Shown one piece after another: positions 35,915 through 45,240 of a DNA stretch of 64,000 bases. The notes under the pieces were generated by a model. It was not told where the DNA came from. It was given only the letters and a program-made list of their open reading frames with translations, and did no database searches. This DNA is from Glaciimonas sp. (lineage in GTDB: Bacteria > Pseudomonadota > Gammaproteobacteria > Burkholderiales > Burkholderiaceae_D). How positions within the stretch are numbered: the stretch's first letter is position 1; the number at the start of each line of letters is the position of its first letter. The DNA is taken from contig JABBOV010000004.1 in the NCBI GenBank assembly GCA_012927625.1, positions 226,124-290,123 of the forward strand, in the 5' to 3' direction. Position numbers and translations under genes: made by a program.

Positions 35915-37144
35915 ATGTTAAAGGGCCTGAGTCGCCTCTGGTTGAGCGGTCTGGCACGCGCGGGGAAAGTACAACAGAGCCAAGCCGCAAAATTATTCAA
36001 GAGCATGCTCATCAAGCCGAAACCGAAGGTCAAGCGCAAATCCAAGACAATCCAACGGCCCAGCGCTGCACCGGCTAACACCAGGGCAGCTAGTAAGGCA
36101 CGGGTGCTGGAAGCACCAGCAAATCCCAAAACGGACGCTGGATCGAACCAGTTGCCGGGCAAATTGCTGGCTTCCTATTACTCACCCTTAGCCGACGATG
36201 GGATGCTGCTGCCGTTGCGACGCATGCGTTATTACTTGTACCTTCCCGATCGATTCCCGGCGCAATTGGCGCGTGATCATCAAGAAAAAAAGACTTGGCC
36301 GCTGATCGTGATGCTGCATGGTTGCGAACAAACAGCGCCGGAATTTTCACAAGGCACGGGCATGAATCAGCGCGCCGGGAAAAAAGGTTATGCGGTACTG
36401 TACCCGGAACAATCCTTGCGCTCGCATCGGCATCGGTGTTGGAAGTGGTACGACAAAGCGACCCAGGATGGCGATGGCGACGTAAAAATGATTGTTGGGA
36501 TGATAGAAAAAGTAGCTGAAAAATACCCGATTGACAGAACACGTATTTATATTTGCGGCATATCGGCCGGCGCGGCGATGGCCAACATTGTGGCGCTGAA
36601 TCATCCGCAACTGATTGCCGCGGTCGGACTGCATTCAGGGCCGATGTTTGGCGCCGGGCATAGTCTGATCGGCGCTTATGGGGTCATGCAACACGGCGCG
36701 AACAATCGTGTCGGCACTGCCATCGCTGAAGTTCTTCACAAACATCCTGAGTTTCCCGCGATGCCGACCATTCTGATCCAAGGGCAGGGCGATAAAATAG
36801 TGCGTCCGATCAACCAGACCCAGTTGGTGCAGCAAACTCTGCTATTGAATCGCTTGGCGGCAGAGAGCGCCGTGCCGGTCGTGGCCAAGCCTGCTGGGCG
36901 GGTTGGCAGCCGCAATCCGGGCCGCGCCTATGAAATAGGCGACTTTTATCTGCGCAAAAAATTGCTGTTAAGGGTCGCCCGGATTGCCCACTTGGAGCAT
37001 GCGTGGAGTGGCGGCGACGGCAGCCTGGCGTTCAATTCCCCGTCCGGGCCGGACGCCAGCAAGATGATGCTGGAATTTTTTGCGCGGCATCGTCGCCTCA
37101 TTGCGCCGCACCTCGTATGTGATGCGGGACGGCCTGTTCGGTAA
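35915..37144 (+). CDS. PHB depolymerase family esterase
   Basis: RRMRYYLYLPDRF, LIVMLHGCEQTAPEFSQGTGMNQRAGKKGYAVLYPEQ, IYICGISAGAAMANIVAL. Confidence 0.87.
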   Translation: MLKGLSRLWLSGLARAGKVQQSQAAKLFKSMLIKPKPKVKRKSKTIQRPSAAPANTRAASKARVLEAPANPKTDAGSNQLPGKLLASYYSPLADDGMLLPLRRMRYYLYLPDRFPAQLARDHQEKKTWPLIVMLHGCEQTAPEFSQGTGMNQRAGKKGYAVLYPEQSLRSHRHRCWKWYDKATQDGDGDVKMIVGMIEKVAEKYPIDRTRIYICGISAGAAMANIVALNHPQLIAAVGLHSGPMFGAGHSLIGAYGVMQHGANNRVGTAIAEVLHKHPEFPAMPTILIQGQGDKIVRPINQTQLVQQTLLLNRLAAESAVPVVAKPAGRVGSRNPGRAYEIGDFYLRKKLLLRVARIAHLEHAWSGGDGSLAFNSPSGPDASKMMLEFFARHRRLIAPHLVCDAGRPVR

Positions 37145-37175
37145 CCACCGTAACCACCTTTGTGCACAATTGCCC

Positions 37176-38093
37176 ATGAAGCCTGCCCGCATGCTTGCTT
37201 TTACCCGACAAATACGCCACGTGATTCATTGCGCCATTACCGAATGGATCAATCATCGTGCCGCCAGTAAAGGTGCTGCGCTGGCTTTTTATACCTTGTT
37301 TTCGATGGCGCCGATTCTTCTGTTGGTAATTGCCATTGCAGGCTTTTTTTACGGCACCCAAACGGCCCAGAGAGAGATATTGACGCAGTTGCGAGGATTG
37401 GTTGGGAGCCAGGGCTCTGACGCGATTCAGCTGATACTAGCCGGCGCGAGCGATCAGCAGCAGGGACGTCTGGCCACGTTGATAGCTAGCGCCTTGCTCT
37501 TGTTCGGCGCCACTAGCGTTTTTGCAGAATTGAAAGATAGTCTGGACGAAATATGGCAAGTGCCCAATACACCTGGAACCGGTCTATGGGATGTGGCGCG
37601 CACCCGCCTGTTGTCATTTGGCCTGGTTCTGGTGCTGGCATTTCTAATGATGGTGTCGCTCGTGGTCAGCGCTGCCCTTGCGGTGCTGGAGCACTACTGG
37701 AGCGGCGTCTGGAAAGATGCGGTCTTCTTGATGAAATTGCTGTCGGAACTAATCGGTTTTGGCGTGATTGCAGCGCTGTTTGCCGTCATTTACAAAATGC
37801 TGCCGCGTGCGCGCTTGTCCTGGCATGACGTGGCGATAGGCGCACTGGGTACCGCCGGCTTATTTACGTTGGGGAAGTATGCGATCGGCCTGTACATCGG
37901 TAATAGCGGCGTGGCCAATAGCTTTGGCGCAGCCGGGTCGGTGATTGCACTGTTGTTATGGGTGTACTACTCTGCGCAAATTTTCTTCCTGGGGGCCGAG
38001 TTTACGCACCAATACGCGTTGCAGTTGGGCAGTTTGCGTCACAGTACAGAGTTTATGCGCGTAAATGAAGTTGATAAATTATCAAAAAAATAG
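37176..38093 (+). CDS. YihY/BrkB family inner membrane protein
   Basis: RAASKGAALAFYTLFSMAPILLLVIAIAGFFYG, SVIALLLWVYYSAQIFFLGAEFTHQYA. Confidence 0.88.
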   Translation: MKPARMLAFTRQIRHVIHCAITEWINHRAASKGAALAFYTLFSMAPILLLVIAIAGFFYGTQTAQREILTQLRGLVGSQGSDAIQLILAGASDQQQGRLATLIASALLLFGATSVFAELKDSLDEIWQVPNTPGTGLWDVARTRLLSFGLVLVLAFLMMVSLVVSAALAVLEHYWSGVWKDAVFLMKLLSELIGFGVIAALFAVIYKMLPRARLSWHDVAIGALGTAGLFTLGKYAIGLYIGNSGVANSFGAAGSVIALLLWVYYSAQIFFLGAEFTHQYALQLGSLRHSTEFMRVNEVDKLSKK

Positions 38094-38158
38094 GGAGTAT
38101 GGCAATAAATGATGCCATTACCGCATTTATTGATTGAATATTTAAAATATACTCGTCA
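38093..38158 (+). repeat. Dispersed AT-rich intergenic repeat, copy 3
   Basis: GGGAGTATGGCAATAAATGATGCCATTACCGCATTTATTGATTGAATATTTAAAATATAC. Confidence 0.7.
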
Positions 38159-38175
38159 ATAGCAGCGCTACGGTA

Positions 38176-38251
38176 GGTAGGGTGCGTCGTGCGTGCCAAT
38201 GTCTGTATACGATGGTACGGATGGCGGCGGGTGCGTCAGGCGCACCCTACC
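38176..38251. repeat. Intergenic inverted repeat of the GGTAGGGTGCG type
   Basis: GGTAGGGTGCGtc...gtcaggCGCACCCTACC. Confidence 0.8.
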
Positions 38252-38285
38252 TTTTGCAAGTTCTGATTGGCAGCATTGATGCGGT

Positions 38286-39317
38286 TTATTCTTGCGCCAC
38301 CTGCAGCACCAGTTTTCCGAAGTTCTTTCCTTCGAATAGCATCAGTAGCGTTTCCGGGAATTTTTCCAGGCCGAAGACGATATCTTCGCGTGTCTTGAAG
38401 CTGCCTTCTTTCATCCATTTGGCCATTTCTTTCATCCCGACTTGGTAGCGGTCGGCGTAATCGAAGACGACGATGCCTTCCATGCGGGCGCGATTCACTA
38501 GCAACGCTAGATAGTTGGCTGGTCCCTTGACCGTGCTGGTGTTGTTGTATTGCGAGATTGCGCCGCAAATGATGATGCGGGCTTTCAGGTTGATCTGGGT
38601 CAGGACAGTATCGAGAATTTCACCACCGACGTTGTCGAAATAGACATCGACGCCGTTCGGGCAATGTTGTTTCAAACCATCTTTCAATGCATCGTTTTTG
38701 TAATCGATGCAGGCGTCGAATCCGAGTTCATTCACCACGAAATCGCATTTCTCGCGGCCGCCGGCGATGCCGACCACGCGGCAACCCTTGTGCTTGGCGA
38801 CTTGGCCGACGGTCTGGCCGACTGCGCCGGAGGCACCGGAGACCACCACAGTTTCACCGGCTTTCGGCTGGCCGACTTCGAGCAGGCCGAAGTAGCCGGT
38901 CATGCCGGGCATGCCGAGCGCGTTCAGATATTTTGGCAGCGGCGCCAGTGTCGAATCTACTTTGTAGAAACCTGAAGTTTTGTCATCGGCCGCACCGACC
39001 CAGTAGCTTTGTACTCCAATGCCGCCGCAGACGCTGTCGCCAACCGCAAATTTCGGCGATTTGGAGGCGATCACGCGGCCGATACCGCCCGCTCGCATCA
39101 CTTCACCGATTGCGACTGGGCGTATATAGGATTTACCTTCGTTCATCCAGCCGCGCATAGCAGGGTCGAGCGACAGGTACAGCGTCTGAACTACGATTTC
39201 GCCATCGGTAATATCGCGCAGCGCTTCGACGGTGACTTGCCAGTCGCTTGGTTTGGGCATGCCGAATGGGCGAGCGGCAAGGCGGTATTGTTGGTTTTGT
39301 ATTGCTGTAACGTTCAT
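38286..39317 (-). CDS. NADP-dependent oxidoreductase (MDR superfamily, CurA/leukotriene-B4 dehydrogenase-like)
   Basis: YFGLLEVGQPKAGETVVVSGASGAVGQTVGQVAKHKGCRVVGIAGG, DVYFDNVGGEILDTVL. Confidence 0.9.
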   Translation of the reverse strand: MNVTAIQNQQYRLAARPFGMPKPSDWQVTVEALRDITDGEIVVQTLYLSLDPAMRGWMNEGKSYIRPVAIGEVMRAGGIGRVIASKSPKFAVGDSVCGGIGVQSYWVGAADDKTSGFYKVDSTLAPLPKYLNALGMPGMTGYFGLLEVGQPKAGETVVVSGASGAVGQTVGQVAKHKGCRVVGIAGGREKCDFVVNELGFDACIDYKNDALKDGLKQHCPNGVDVYFDNVGGEILDTVLTQINLKARIIICGAISQYNNTSTVKGPANYLALLVNRARMEGIVVFDYADRYQVGMKEMAKWMKEGSFKTREDIVFGLEKFPETLLMLFEGKNFGKLVLQVAQE

Positions 39318-39365
39318 GTTTAGTCTCTTTCAGTCAAAATTGTAGGTTTACTATAACGTAAATTT

Positions 39366-39377
39366 GAACGGTCGTTC
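39366..39377. promoter_or_regulatory. Candidate TetR-type operator GAACGGTCGTTC
   Basis: Inverted repeat GAACG-gt-CGTTC about 50 bp upstream of the oxidoreductase start. Confidence 0.4.
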
Positions 39378-39660
39378 TATTTTGAAAAATGCGTTAAAAC
39401 ACAGGAACTATTGGCGCAAATGATAGACAAAAGAAGGTGCAATTGCATGCCTGATCTATTTGTATAGGCCGCCACTCTGGTACAGAGTTGCGCTGCTTGC
39501 GTTTTGTGGAATTAATTTTTGCACGCCACGGTATCCGCGCAATGCAGCGTATCGACGCCAGAGTTGATAGCCATAATTCCCTAGCGTCCTGGATTGTGAA
39601 TGCGATGTGCAAACATGACAGGACACTTGCTAACCGCCCAGAGCCCCTGAAGGAAATGAT

Positions 39661-40242
39661 ATGCTTCGCTCCCAATCGCTTTTTGGTAAGCGCAATCCCA
39701 CTAGCCCCGATAACTCTCCCCTTAGCAGCACCAAGCTTAATTCTCCTCTTGGCGCTGCCAGCGGCATCACCTCCGGCAGTAGCCTGAACATCCCCAGAGC
39801 GCCTAATGCAGTCAATCCTGCCTCATCCACAAATTCTAATAATATGAATACTGCAAACGCCAGTACCAACGAAGTTGGCAGCAAGTTGATAGTCGGCCCG
39901 AATATCAAGCTCAAAGGGGTCGAGATCACCGATTGCGACACTTTGGTGGTCGAAGGTCGGGTCGAAGCGACTATGGATTCCCGCGTGATACAAATTGCTG
40001 AAAACGGCGCTTTCAAGGGTTCAGCTGAAATCGACATAGCTGAAATCCGAGGCGAATTCAATGGCGATTTGACGGCCCGCGTGAAACTGGTGATCTATGC
40101 CACCGGCAAGGTCACTGGCAAGATCCGTTACGGTAAGATCGTGATTGAAGAGGGTGGGCAACTGATTGGCGAGGTACAGGTCGGCGGTGCGTCCACTACA
40201 TCTGCCATCTCGACAGTCAAGGAAGCAGGTGCTGCCGTATAG
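39661..40242 (+). CDS. Bactofilin family protein
   Basis: IVGPNIKLKGVEITDCDTLVVEGRVEATMDSRVIQIAENGAFKGSAEIDIAEIRGEFNGDLTARVKLVIYATGKVTGKIRYGKIVIEEGGQLIGEV. Confidence 0.88.
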   Translation: MLRSQSLFGKRNPTSPDNSPLSSTKLNSPLGAASGITSGSSLNIPRAPNAVNPASSTNSNNMNTANASTNEVGSKLIVGPNIKLKGVEITDCDTLVVEGRVEATMDSRVIQIAENGAFKGSAEIDIAEIRGEFNGDLTARVKLVIYATGKVTGKIRYGKIVIEEGGQLIGEVQVGGASTTSAISTVKEAGAAV

Positions 40243-40264
40243 TTTTAATCGACATAATCCGAAT

Positions 40265-40306
40265 TAAAAATCGCATGGCCTGTTCTCAGGCTGTGCGATT
40301 TTTTTT
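40265..40306 (+). terminator. Rho-independent terminator after bactofilin gene
   Basis: AAAAATCGCAtggCCTG-ttct-CAGGctgTGCGATTTTTTTT. Confidence 0.8.
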
Positions 40307-40523
40307 ATGAATGACATTAAGCTTAGGTTGGTGCAGGGCAGTAAACCCGCCGCTTAAAGCGACTGACGGGCTATTTCAACTTGTGGCAGAGAGTGGGGTG
40401 CGATAAAATTTGCCAATAAGAAATTTTATAAAACATTAAATTTTTTTAATAAAAACCCTCTGTCGGGCAAAAAATAAATTGTTTCGATACCGATCAAAGA
40501 CTGATTTTTAATGCCCCGAGATT

Positions 40524-41327
40524 ATGTTGCGACGCAGTTTTTTGACCCTTGCAAGTCTGTTGTTATCGATTGGATGTACCGCAGTGAGCTTGCCGTTGCG
40601 CGCCGCCACGGTGGAATCGGCCTCTGCGTCGCCGAATGCCGGCGCACTAATCAATGAATCCGGCCGCTTGCGCTATTTGGCCGAGCGCATGGGTAAGGCG
40701 TATGCGCAGCAGGTGCTAAAAATATTGCCCGAGAAATCCTCTGAGCAAATCACGCAATCGCAAAAACGTTACGAAGACGCCTTGCAATTTTTGGGCAAAG
40801 GAGCACACACGCCAGAACTGAAGGCAGGACTGGCGACCATAACCGAAATGTATCGCCGCTATAGCGCGGCGCTGGGTAAGCCAGCTACCAGAGATAATGT
40901 GGCTGCGGCGCACCAGATTACCGATGCGCTGGTGGCGGCGGCGGATAAATTGACCATCGCTTTTCAGCTTCAGGCAAACATCCCCACCGCTAGAATTGTC
41001 AACCTGTCTGGCCGTCAGCGAATGCTGTCGCAACGCATGGCCCGGCTGTATTTTGGCGCAATGGTGAGCAATACCAAGCCTGATCTGGACAAATTTATCC
41101 TGGAATTCAAGAGCGCGATGGCGGCGCTCGAAGCGGCGCCTTTGTCCTCCGAAGCAATCAGGCGCGAGCTTGCCCTGGCAAAAACCCAGTGGTTGTTCTT
41201 GGAAAATGCACTCAATGGCGGTGCCGCTTCGGATATCGCAGCCAGGAATGTTGCCACTACCAGCGAGCGTCTTCTGGAAACGATGGACAATCTGACCGGT
41301 ATGTATAGCCAGGCACTCAGAAACTAA
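40524..41327 (+). CDS. Secreted protein with two PilJ_N-like (type IV pili MCP N-terminal) segments
   Basis: ALINESGRLRYLAERMGKAYAQ and ARIVNLSGRQRMLSQRMARLYFG segments; signal peptide. Confidence 0.72.
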   Translation: MLRRSFLTLASLLLSIGCTAVSLPLRAATVESASASPNAGALINESGRLRYLAERMGKAYAQQVLKILPEKSSEQITQSQKRYEDALQFLGKGAHTPELKAGLATITEMYRRYSAALGKPATRDNVAAAHQITDALVAAADKLTIAFQLQANIPTARIVNLSGRQRMLSQRMARLYFGAMVSNTKPDLDKFILEFKSAMAALEAAPLSSEAIRRELALAKTQWLFLENALNGGAASDIAARNVATTSERLLETMDNLTGMYSQALRN

Positions 41328-41576
41328 TAAGGAATGCGTTATGGATTTGGATTTGGAACAAATCTGCGTATTGTTTTTGGTACTTTCGTGATATCAGTGC
41401 CTGGCTTGTTTGCCAGCGAGCGGACTTGGCGCCGAGGTAGTTTTGCCGCCAGGTTCGGCATGCGACAATAGATGGTTATTGCGCGGCGCATAGGCACCGC
41501 GATTTCGCTTGTAACTTTAGCGCGTAAGTAAACTTGCAACCAAGTTTGCTACTACGTTCGTAACCACATCCCCATC

Positions 41577-42443
41577 ATGCATCCCGAATATATTCTGACC
41601 CTGTCTTGTCCCGACCAGCGCGGGATCGTCCAGAGCGTTTCCGGTTTTCTGGCCGATCACGGCTGCAACATCATCGATTCCGCACAATTCGGCGATGCCC
41701 TGTCGCAACTGTTTTTCATGCGAGTGCATTTCGCAGCCGAAGATGTTGGCGTTACCGATGTCACGCTGCGCCACGGCTTTGCGGCGCTGGCGGCAGCCTG
41801 GCACATGGATTTGCAATTGTTTGATGCCGGTGTCAAGCCGCGCATGATGCTGATGGTTTCGAAGGTTGGCCATTGTCTGAACGATCTGCTATTCCGCTAT
41901 AAAAGTGGACTGCTGCCGGTCGAAATCCCGGCTATCGTGTCAAACCACATGGATTTTTACCAGCTCGCGGCTAGCTACAACATTCCATTTCATCATTTGC
42001 CGCTGGAACTGGGCGCGTCCGAACAAGCCAAGCAAGCGCAGGAAGCGCGCGTGCTGGAGCTCATGCAAACGCATCATATCGATTTGGTGGTGCTGGCGCG
42101 CTACATGCAGATTTTGTCTCCGGCTTTGTGCGAAGTGCTCAAGGGGCGGGCGATCAATATCCACCACTCATTCCTGCCCAGTTTCAAGGGCGCCAAACCG
42201 TATTACCAAGCACATGAGCGCGGCGTGAAACTGATCGGCGCCACCGCCCACTTCGTCACTGGCGACCTTGATGAAGGCCCGATCATTGAGCAGGACGTGG
42301 CACGGGTCGACCATGCGATGGATACTGGCGCGCTGACTGCAGTCGGGCGCGATGTTGAATCGGTGGTGCTGGCACGCGCGGTCAAGTGGTTCGTCGAGCA
42401 CCGCATTTTGATCAACGGCCACAAGACGGTGGTTTTCAAATAA
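41577..42443 (+). CDS. purU: Formyltetrahydrofolate deformylase
   Basis: N-terminal ACT domain LSCPDQRGIVQSVSGFL; VLARYMQILSPALCEVLKGRAINIHHSFLPSFKGAKPYYQAHERGVKLIGATAHFV. Confidence 0.95.
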   Translation: MHPEYILTLSCPDQRGIVQSVSGFLADHGCNIIDSAQFGDALSQLFFMRVHFAAEDVGVTDVTLRHGFAALAAAWHMDLQLFDAGVKPRMMLMVSKVGHCLNDLLFRYKSGLLPVEIPAIVSNHMDFYQLAASYNIPFHHLPLELGASEQAKQAQEARVLELMQTHHIDLVVLARYMQILSPALCEVLKGRAINIHHSFLPSFKGAKPYYQAHERGVKLIGATAHFVTGDLDEGPIIEQDVARVDHAMDTGALTAVGRDVESVVLARAVKWFVEHRILINGHKTVVFK

Positions 42444-42511
42444 CTTTGGCAAAGTGCGTTTAGCGTTAGCACCTGAATACAGCATTCCGCCTCTCATTTT
42501 TAAGCGACACA

Positions 42512-43060
42512 ATGGCTATCAAAGCAACCATTTACAAAGCCGATCTGCAAATTGCAGACATGGACCGCAATTTTTACGAAACGCAAATCCTGACTATCGC
42601 CCGTCATCCGTCCGAAACCGACGAACGGATGATGGTAAGGGTGCTGGCCTTTGCCCGCCATGCACACGAGGCACTGACTTTTACCAAGGGCTTGTTCGAT
42701 ACCGAGGAGCCGGATTTATGGCAAAAAGATTTGACCGGCGCTATCGAGCTTTGGGTCGAGGTTGGGCAGCCGGACGACAAGCGGCTGCTCAAAGCCTGCG
42801 GGCGCGCCGAACAAGTGGTGGTCTACAGCTACGCCAGCAATAGCAGCATCTGGTGGAATCAGATCGGCAACCGCCTGGAGCGCGCCAAGAATTTAACCGT
42901 ATTCAACGTGCCGGCAGCAACCAGTCAGGCATTGCAAAAGCTGGCGCAACGCAATATGCAGTTGCAATGCACGATTCAAGATGGGCAGATCTGGATGACA
43001 GGCGGGGATCAGACGATACAGATCGATCTGGAGACTCTGAAAGCTCCGATGCAGCGTTGA
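42512..43060 (+). CDS. YaeQ family protein
   Basis: MAIKATIYKADLQIADMDRNFYETQILTIARHPSETDERMMVRVLAFA; ELWVEVGQPDDKRLLKACGRA. Confidence 0.92.
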   Translation: MAIKATIYKADLQIADMDRNFYETQILTIARHPSETDERMMVRVLAFARHAHEALTFTKGLFDTEEPDLWQKDLTGAIELWVEVGQPDDKRLLKACGRAEQVVVYSYASNSSIWWNQIGNRLERAKNLTVFNVPAATSQALQKLAQRNMQLQCTIQDGQIWMTGGDQTIQIDLETLKAPMQR

Positions 43061-43067
43061 TTTTTAT

Positions 43068-43150
43068 GGGAGTATAGCTTATAACAATGCCATTTCCGCA
43101 TATTATTATTAAGTATTTAACAAATACATTGTGCAGTATGTGCTTTATAA
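43068..43150 (+). repeat. Dispersed AT-rich intergenic repeat, copy 4
   Basis: GGGAGTATAGCTTATAACAATGCCATTTCCGCATATTATTATTAAGTATTTAACAAATACATTGTGCAGTATGTG. Confidence 0.72.
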
Positions 43151-43207
43151 CTTGCCGAATGCCACCCGGCGCACGCAAATCCCTGGTGGCATTTTTTATT
43201 ATTCGAA

Positions 43208-43870
43208 TCAGGCCAGAACGCGTTTGAACCAAGCGCCGATGTCATCGATTTCTTCTGCGGACACCGCGTGCTGCATCATGTACTCATGCCATTCGACGGT
43301 GTAGCCGAGGGAGGCCAGCAGTTCGCGCGATTGTTCTGCACGCGTGATCTGGATCACCTGATCAGCGCGGCCATGCGCCATGAAGATCGGCGTGTGCTGG
43401 TTGGCCGGGTGACGTTCTGCTGCTAAGACGCCACTTAAAGGAACGTAGCCCGACAGACACAGCAAACCAGCTAGTGGTTTAGTGTGGCGCAGACCGGTTT
43501 GCAGGGCCATCGCGCAGCCCTGGGAAAATCCGGCCAGGATGATGCGCTCGGCCGGCGTGCCGCGTGCGATTTCTCTGGCGATCAGATTTTCGACCGATAT
43601 TTGCGAATTGCGCAGGCCCGCTTCATCTTCGCGTTTCGCCAGATCGGCACCGAGAATGTCATACCAGGCGCGCATCACATTGCCGCCATTTATGGTTACC
43701 GGTATCGCGCTGGCATGCGGGAATACGAAGCGGATCGGAGGGCAGCCAGTTAAATCCAGTTCGCGCACGATCGGCACGAAATCATTGCCGTCCGCACCCA
43801 GGCCGTGCAGCCAGATGACGGATACGCTCGGGTTGGGAGCAGTTTCGATTTCAACGGTTTCTAGTGTCAT
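43208..43870 (-). CDS. Carboxylesterase / phospholipase family alpha/beta hydrolase
   Basis: VIWLHGLGADGNDFVPIVREL, LAGFSQGCAMALQTGL, MAHGRADQVI. Confidence 0.9.
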   Translation of the reverse strand: MTLETVEIETAPNPSVSVIWLHGLGADGNDFVPIVRELDLTGCPPIRFVFPHASAIPVTINGGNVMRAWYDILGADLAKREDEAGLRNSQISVENLIAREIARGTPAERIILAGFSQGCAMALQTGLRHTKPLAGLLCLSGYVPLSGVLAAERHPANQHTPIFMAHGRADQVIQITRAEQSRELLASLGYTVEWHEYMMQHAVSAEEIDDIGAWFKRVLA

Positions 43871-43960
43871 GGTTGGAGCCTTCTTCGTGGTCGCAAATGG
43901 AGGAGATGGATTGCGTAAAGACAGTTATCGTTCCCGCGTATGTGTGGGGCTTCAGACGAT

Positions 43961-44575
43961 TCACGTTTTAGCGCGGACAGCGGATTTCGGGCGAAATGCC
44001 TTGCAGACGTTTTCATCGGTTTCGATATATGGCCCGCCCATCAGGTCGATGCAGTAGGGCACCGCAGCGAAGATGCCGGCAACAAGTTGTTTGCCGTCGG
44101 CATCTTTCAAGCCTTCCAGCGTTTCCTTGATGGATTTTGGTTGGCCGGGCAGATTCATGATCAATGCCGCGTGGTCAGCGCTTTCACGGATCACCGTGAC
44201 TTGGCGCGACAGGATTGCGGTCGGCACAAACCGCAGGCTGATCTGGCGCATCTGTTCGCCGAAGCCGGGCATTTCCTTGGTGGCTACAGCCAGCGTTGCC
44301 TCCGGTGTGACGTCGCGTTTGGCCGGGCCGGTGCCGCCGGTGGTCAGTACCAGATCGCAGTGCAATACATCGACCAGTTCAATCAGGGCTTTTTCAATCG
44401 CGGCTCGTTCGTCCGGTATCAGCCGGGTTTCCATTTGCCATGGACTGGTCAATGCGGCGGAAAACCAGTCGCGCAGCGCCGGGATTCCCTGGTCTTCATA
44501 GACGCCGCTGGAGGCGCGGTCGGAAATCGAGACCAGACCGATGCGCAACTGATCAGGGTTATTTATTTTCGTCAT
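43961..44575 (-). CDS. mog: Molybdopterin adenylyltransferase
   Basis: RIGLVSISDRASSGVYEDQGIPALRDWF, LVLTTGGTGPAKRDVTPEATLAV, NLPGQPKSIKETL; start at MTKINNPD. Confidence 0.92.
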   Translation of the reverse strand: MTKINNPDQLRIGLVSISDRASSGVYEDQGIPALRDWFSAALTSPWQMETRLIPDERAAIEKALIELVDVLHCDLVLTTGGTGPAKRDVTPEATLAVATKEMPGFGEQMRQISLRFVPTAILSRQVTVIRESADHAALIMNLPGQPKSIKETLEGLKDADGKQLVAGIFAAVPYCIDLMGGPYIETDENVCKAFRPKSAVRAKT

Positions 44576-45158
44576 CGTCATTCTGCCCGTCCTGATCGTC
44601 TTGCTCAGAGGTCTTGGCCTGGGTCTGCAGTTGTTTGAGTATCTGAAAAATCTCGCGATACGCTTTAGGCGGTTTGTTCTCAGCCTGTTCTTTGCGCGCA
44701 TTGCGGATCAGCGTGCGCAAGTGTTGCGCTTCGAGTTCAGGATGTTGCTGCAGCAACAGCGTTAGCGCGGCATCGTCTTTGAGTAGTCGTTCGCGGTGAC
44801 GTTCCAGTGCATGCATGGCGCTGGTATCGGCTTTGGACAAACCTTTCCAGCCGTCCATCGCGCGCTGGATGATGGCGAGTTCCTCTTCATTTAGCGAGCG
44901 CATTTTTTTGCCGACATATTGCAGTTGGCGGCGGCGGCCTTCGTGGTCCTTGATTAGTTGGCAATCAAGAATTGCGTCTTTGACGTCTTCCGGCATCGGC
45001 ACCCGCTTGACGCGGTCGCGTGGCTGGTCGATCAGTTCCTGGCCCAGCTTTTGCAGGGCGGTCATGTCACGTTTGAGTTGCGACTTGGATGGGCGGTCGT
45101 ATTCTTGTTCGAATTCGCTGGTTTGGAAGCCGCAAGCGCCTCGGTTAGGATTTGGCAT
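44559..45158 (-). CDS. darP: Ribosome biogenesis factor YjgA/DarP
   Basis: RPSKSQLKRDMTALQKLGQELIDQPRDRVKRVPMPEDVKDAI. Confidence 0.88.
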   Translation of the reverse strand: MPNPNRGACGFQTSEFEQEYDRPSKSQLKRDMTALQKLGQELIDQPRDRVKRVPMPEDVKDAILDCQLIKDHEGRRRQLQYVGKKMRSLNEEELAIIQRAMDGWKGLSKADTSAMHALERHRERLLKDDAALTLLLQQHPELEAQHLRTLIRNARKEQAENKPPKAYREIFQILKQLQTQAKTSEQDDQDGQNDDDENK

Positions 45159-45240
45159 AATGAATTGAGGGGGGCAGTGAGCCATTCTGTAAACGACTGC
45201 TATCATAACTGTTTATACGACCATCCGAAGAAAACAGCTC

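Noticed and set aside
41337-41576. Possible degraded gene upstream of purU (GYGFGFGTNLRIVFGTFVISVPGLFASERTW)
   Set aside because: Only a short open stretch with no recognisable family; cannot separate from chance.
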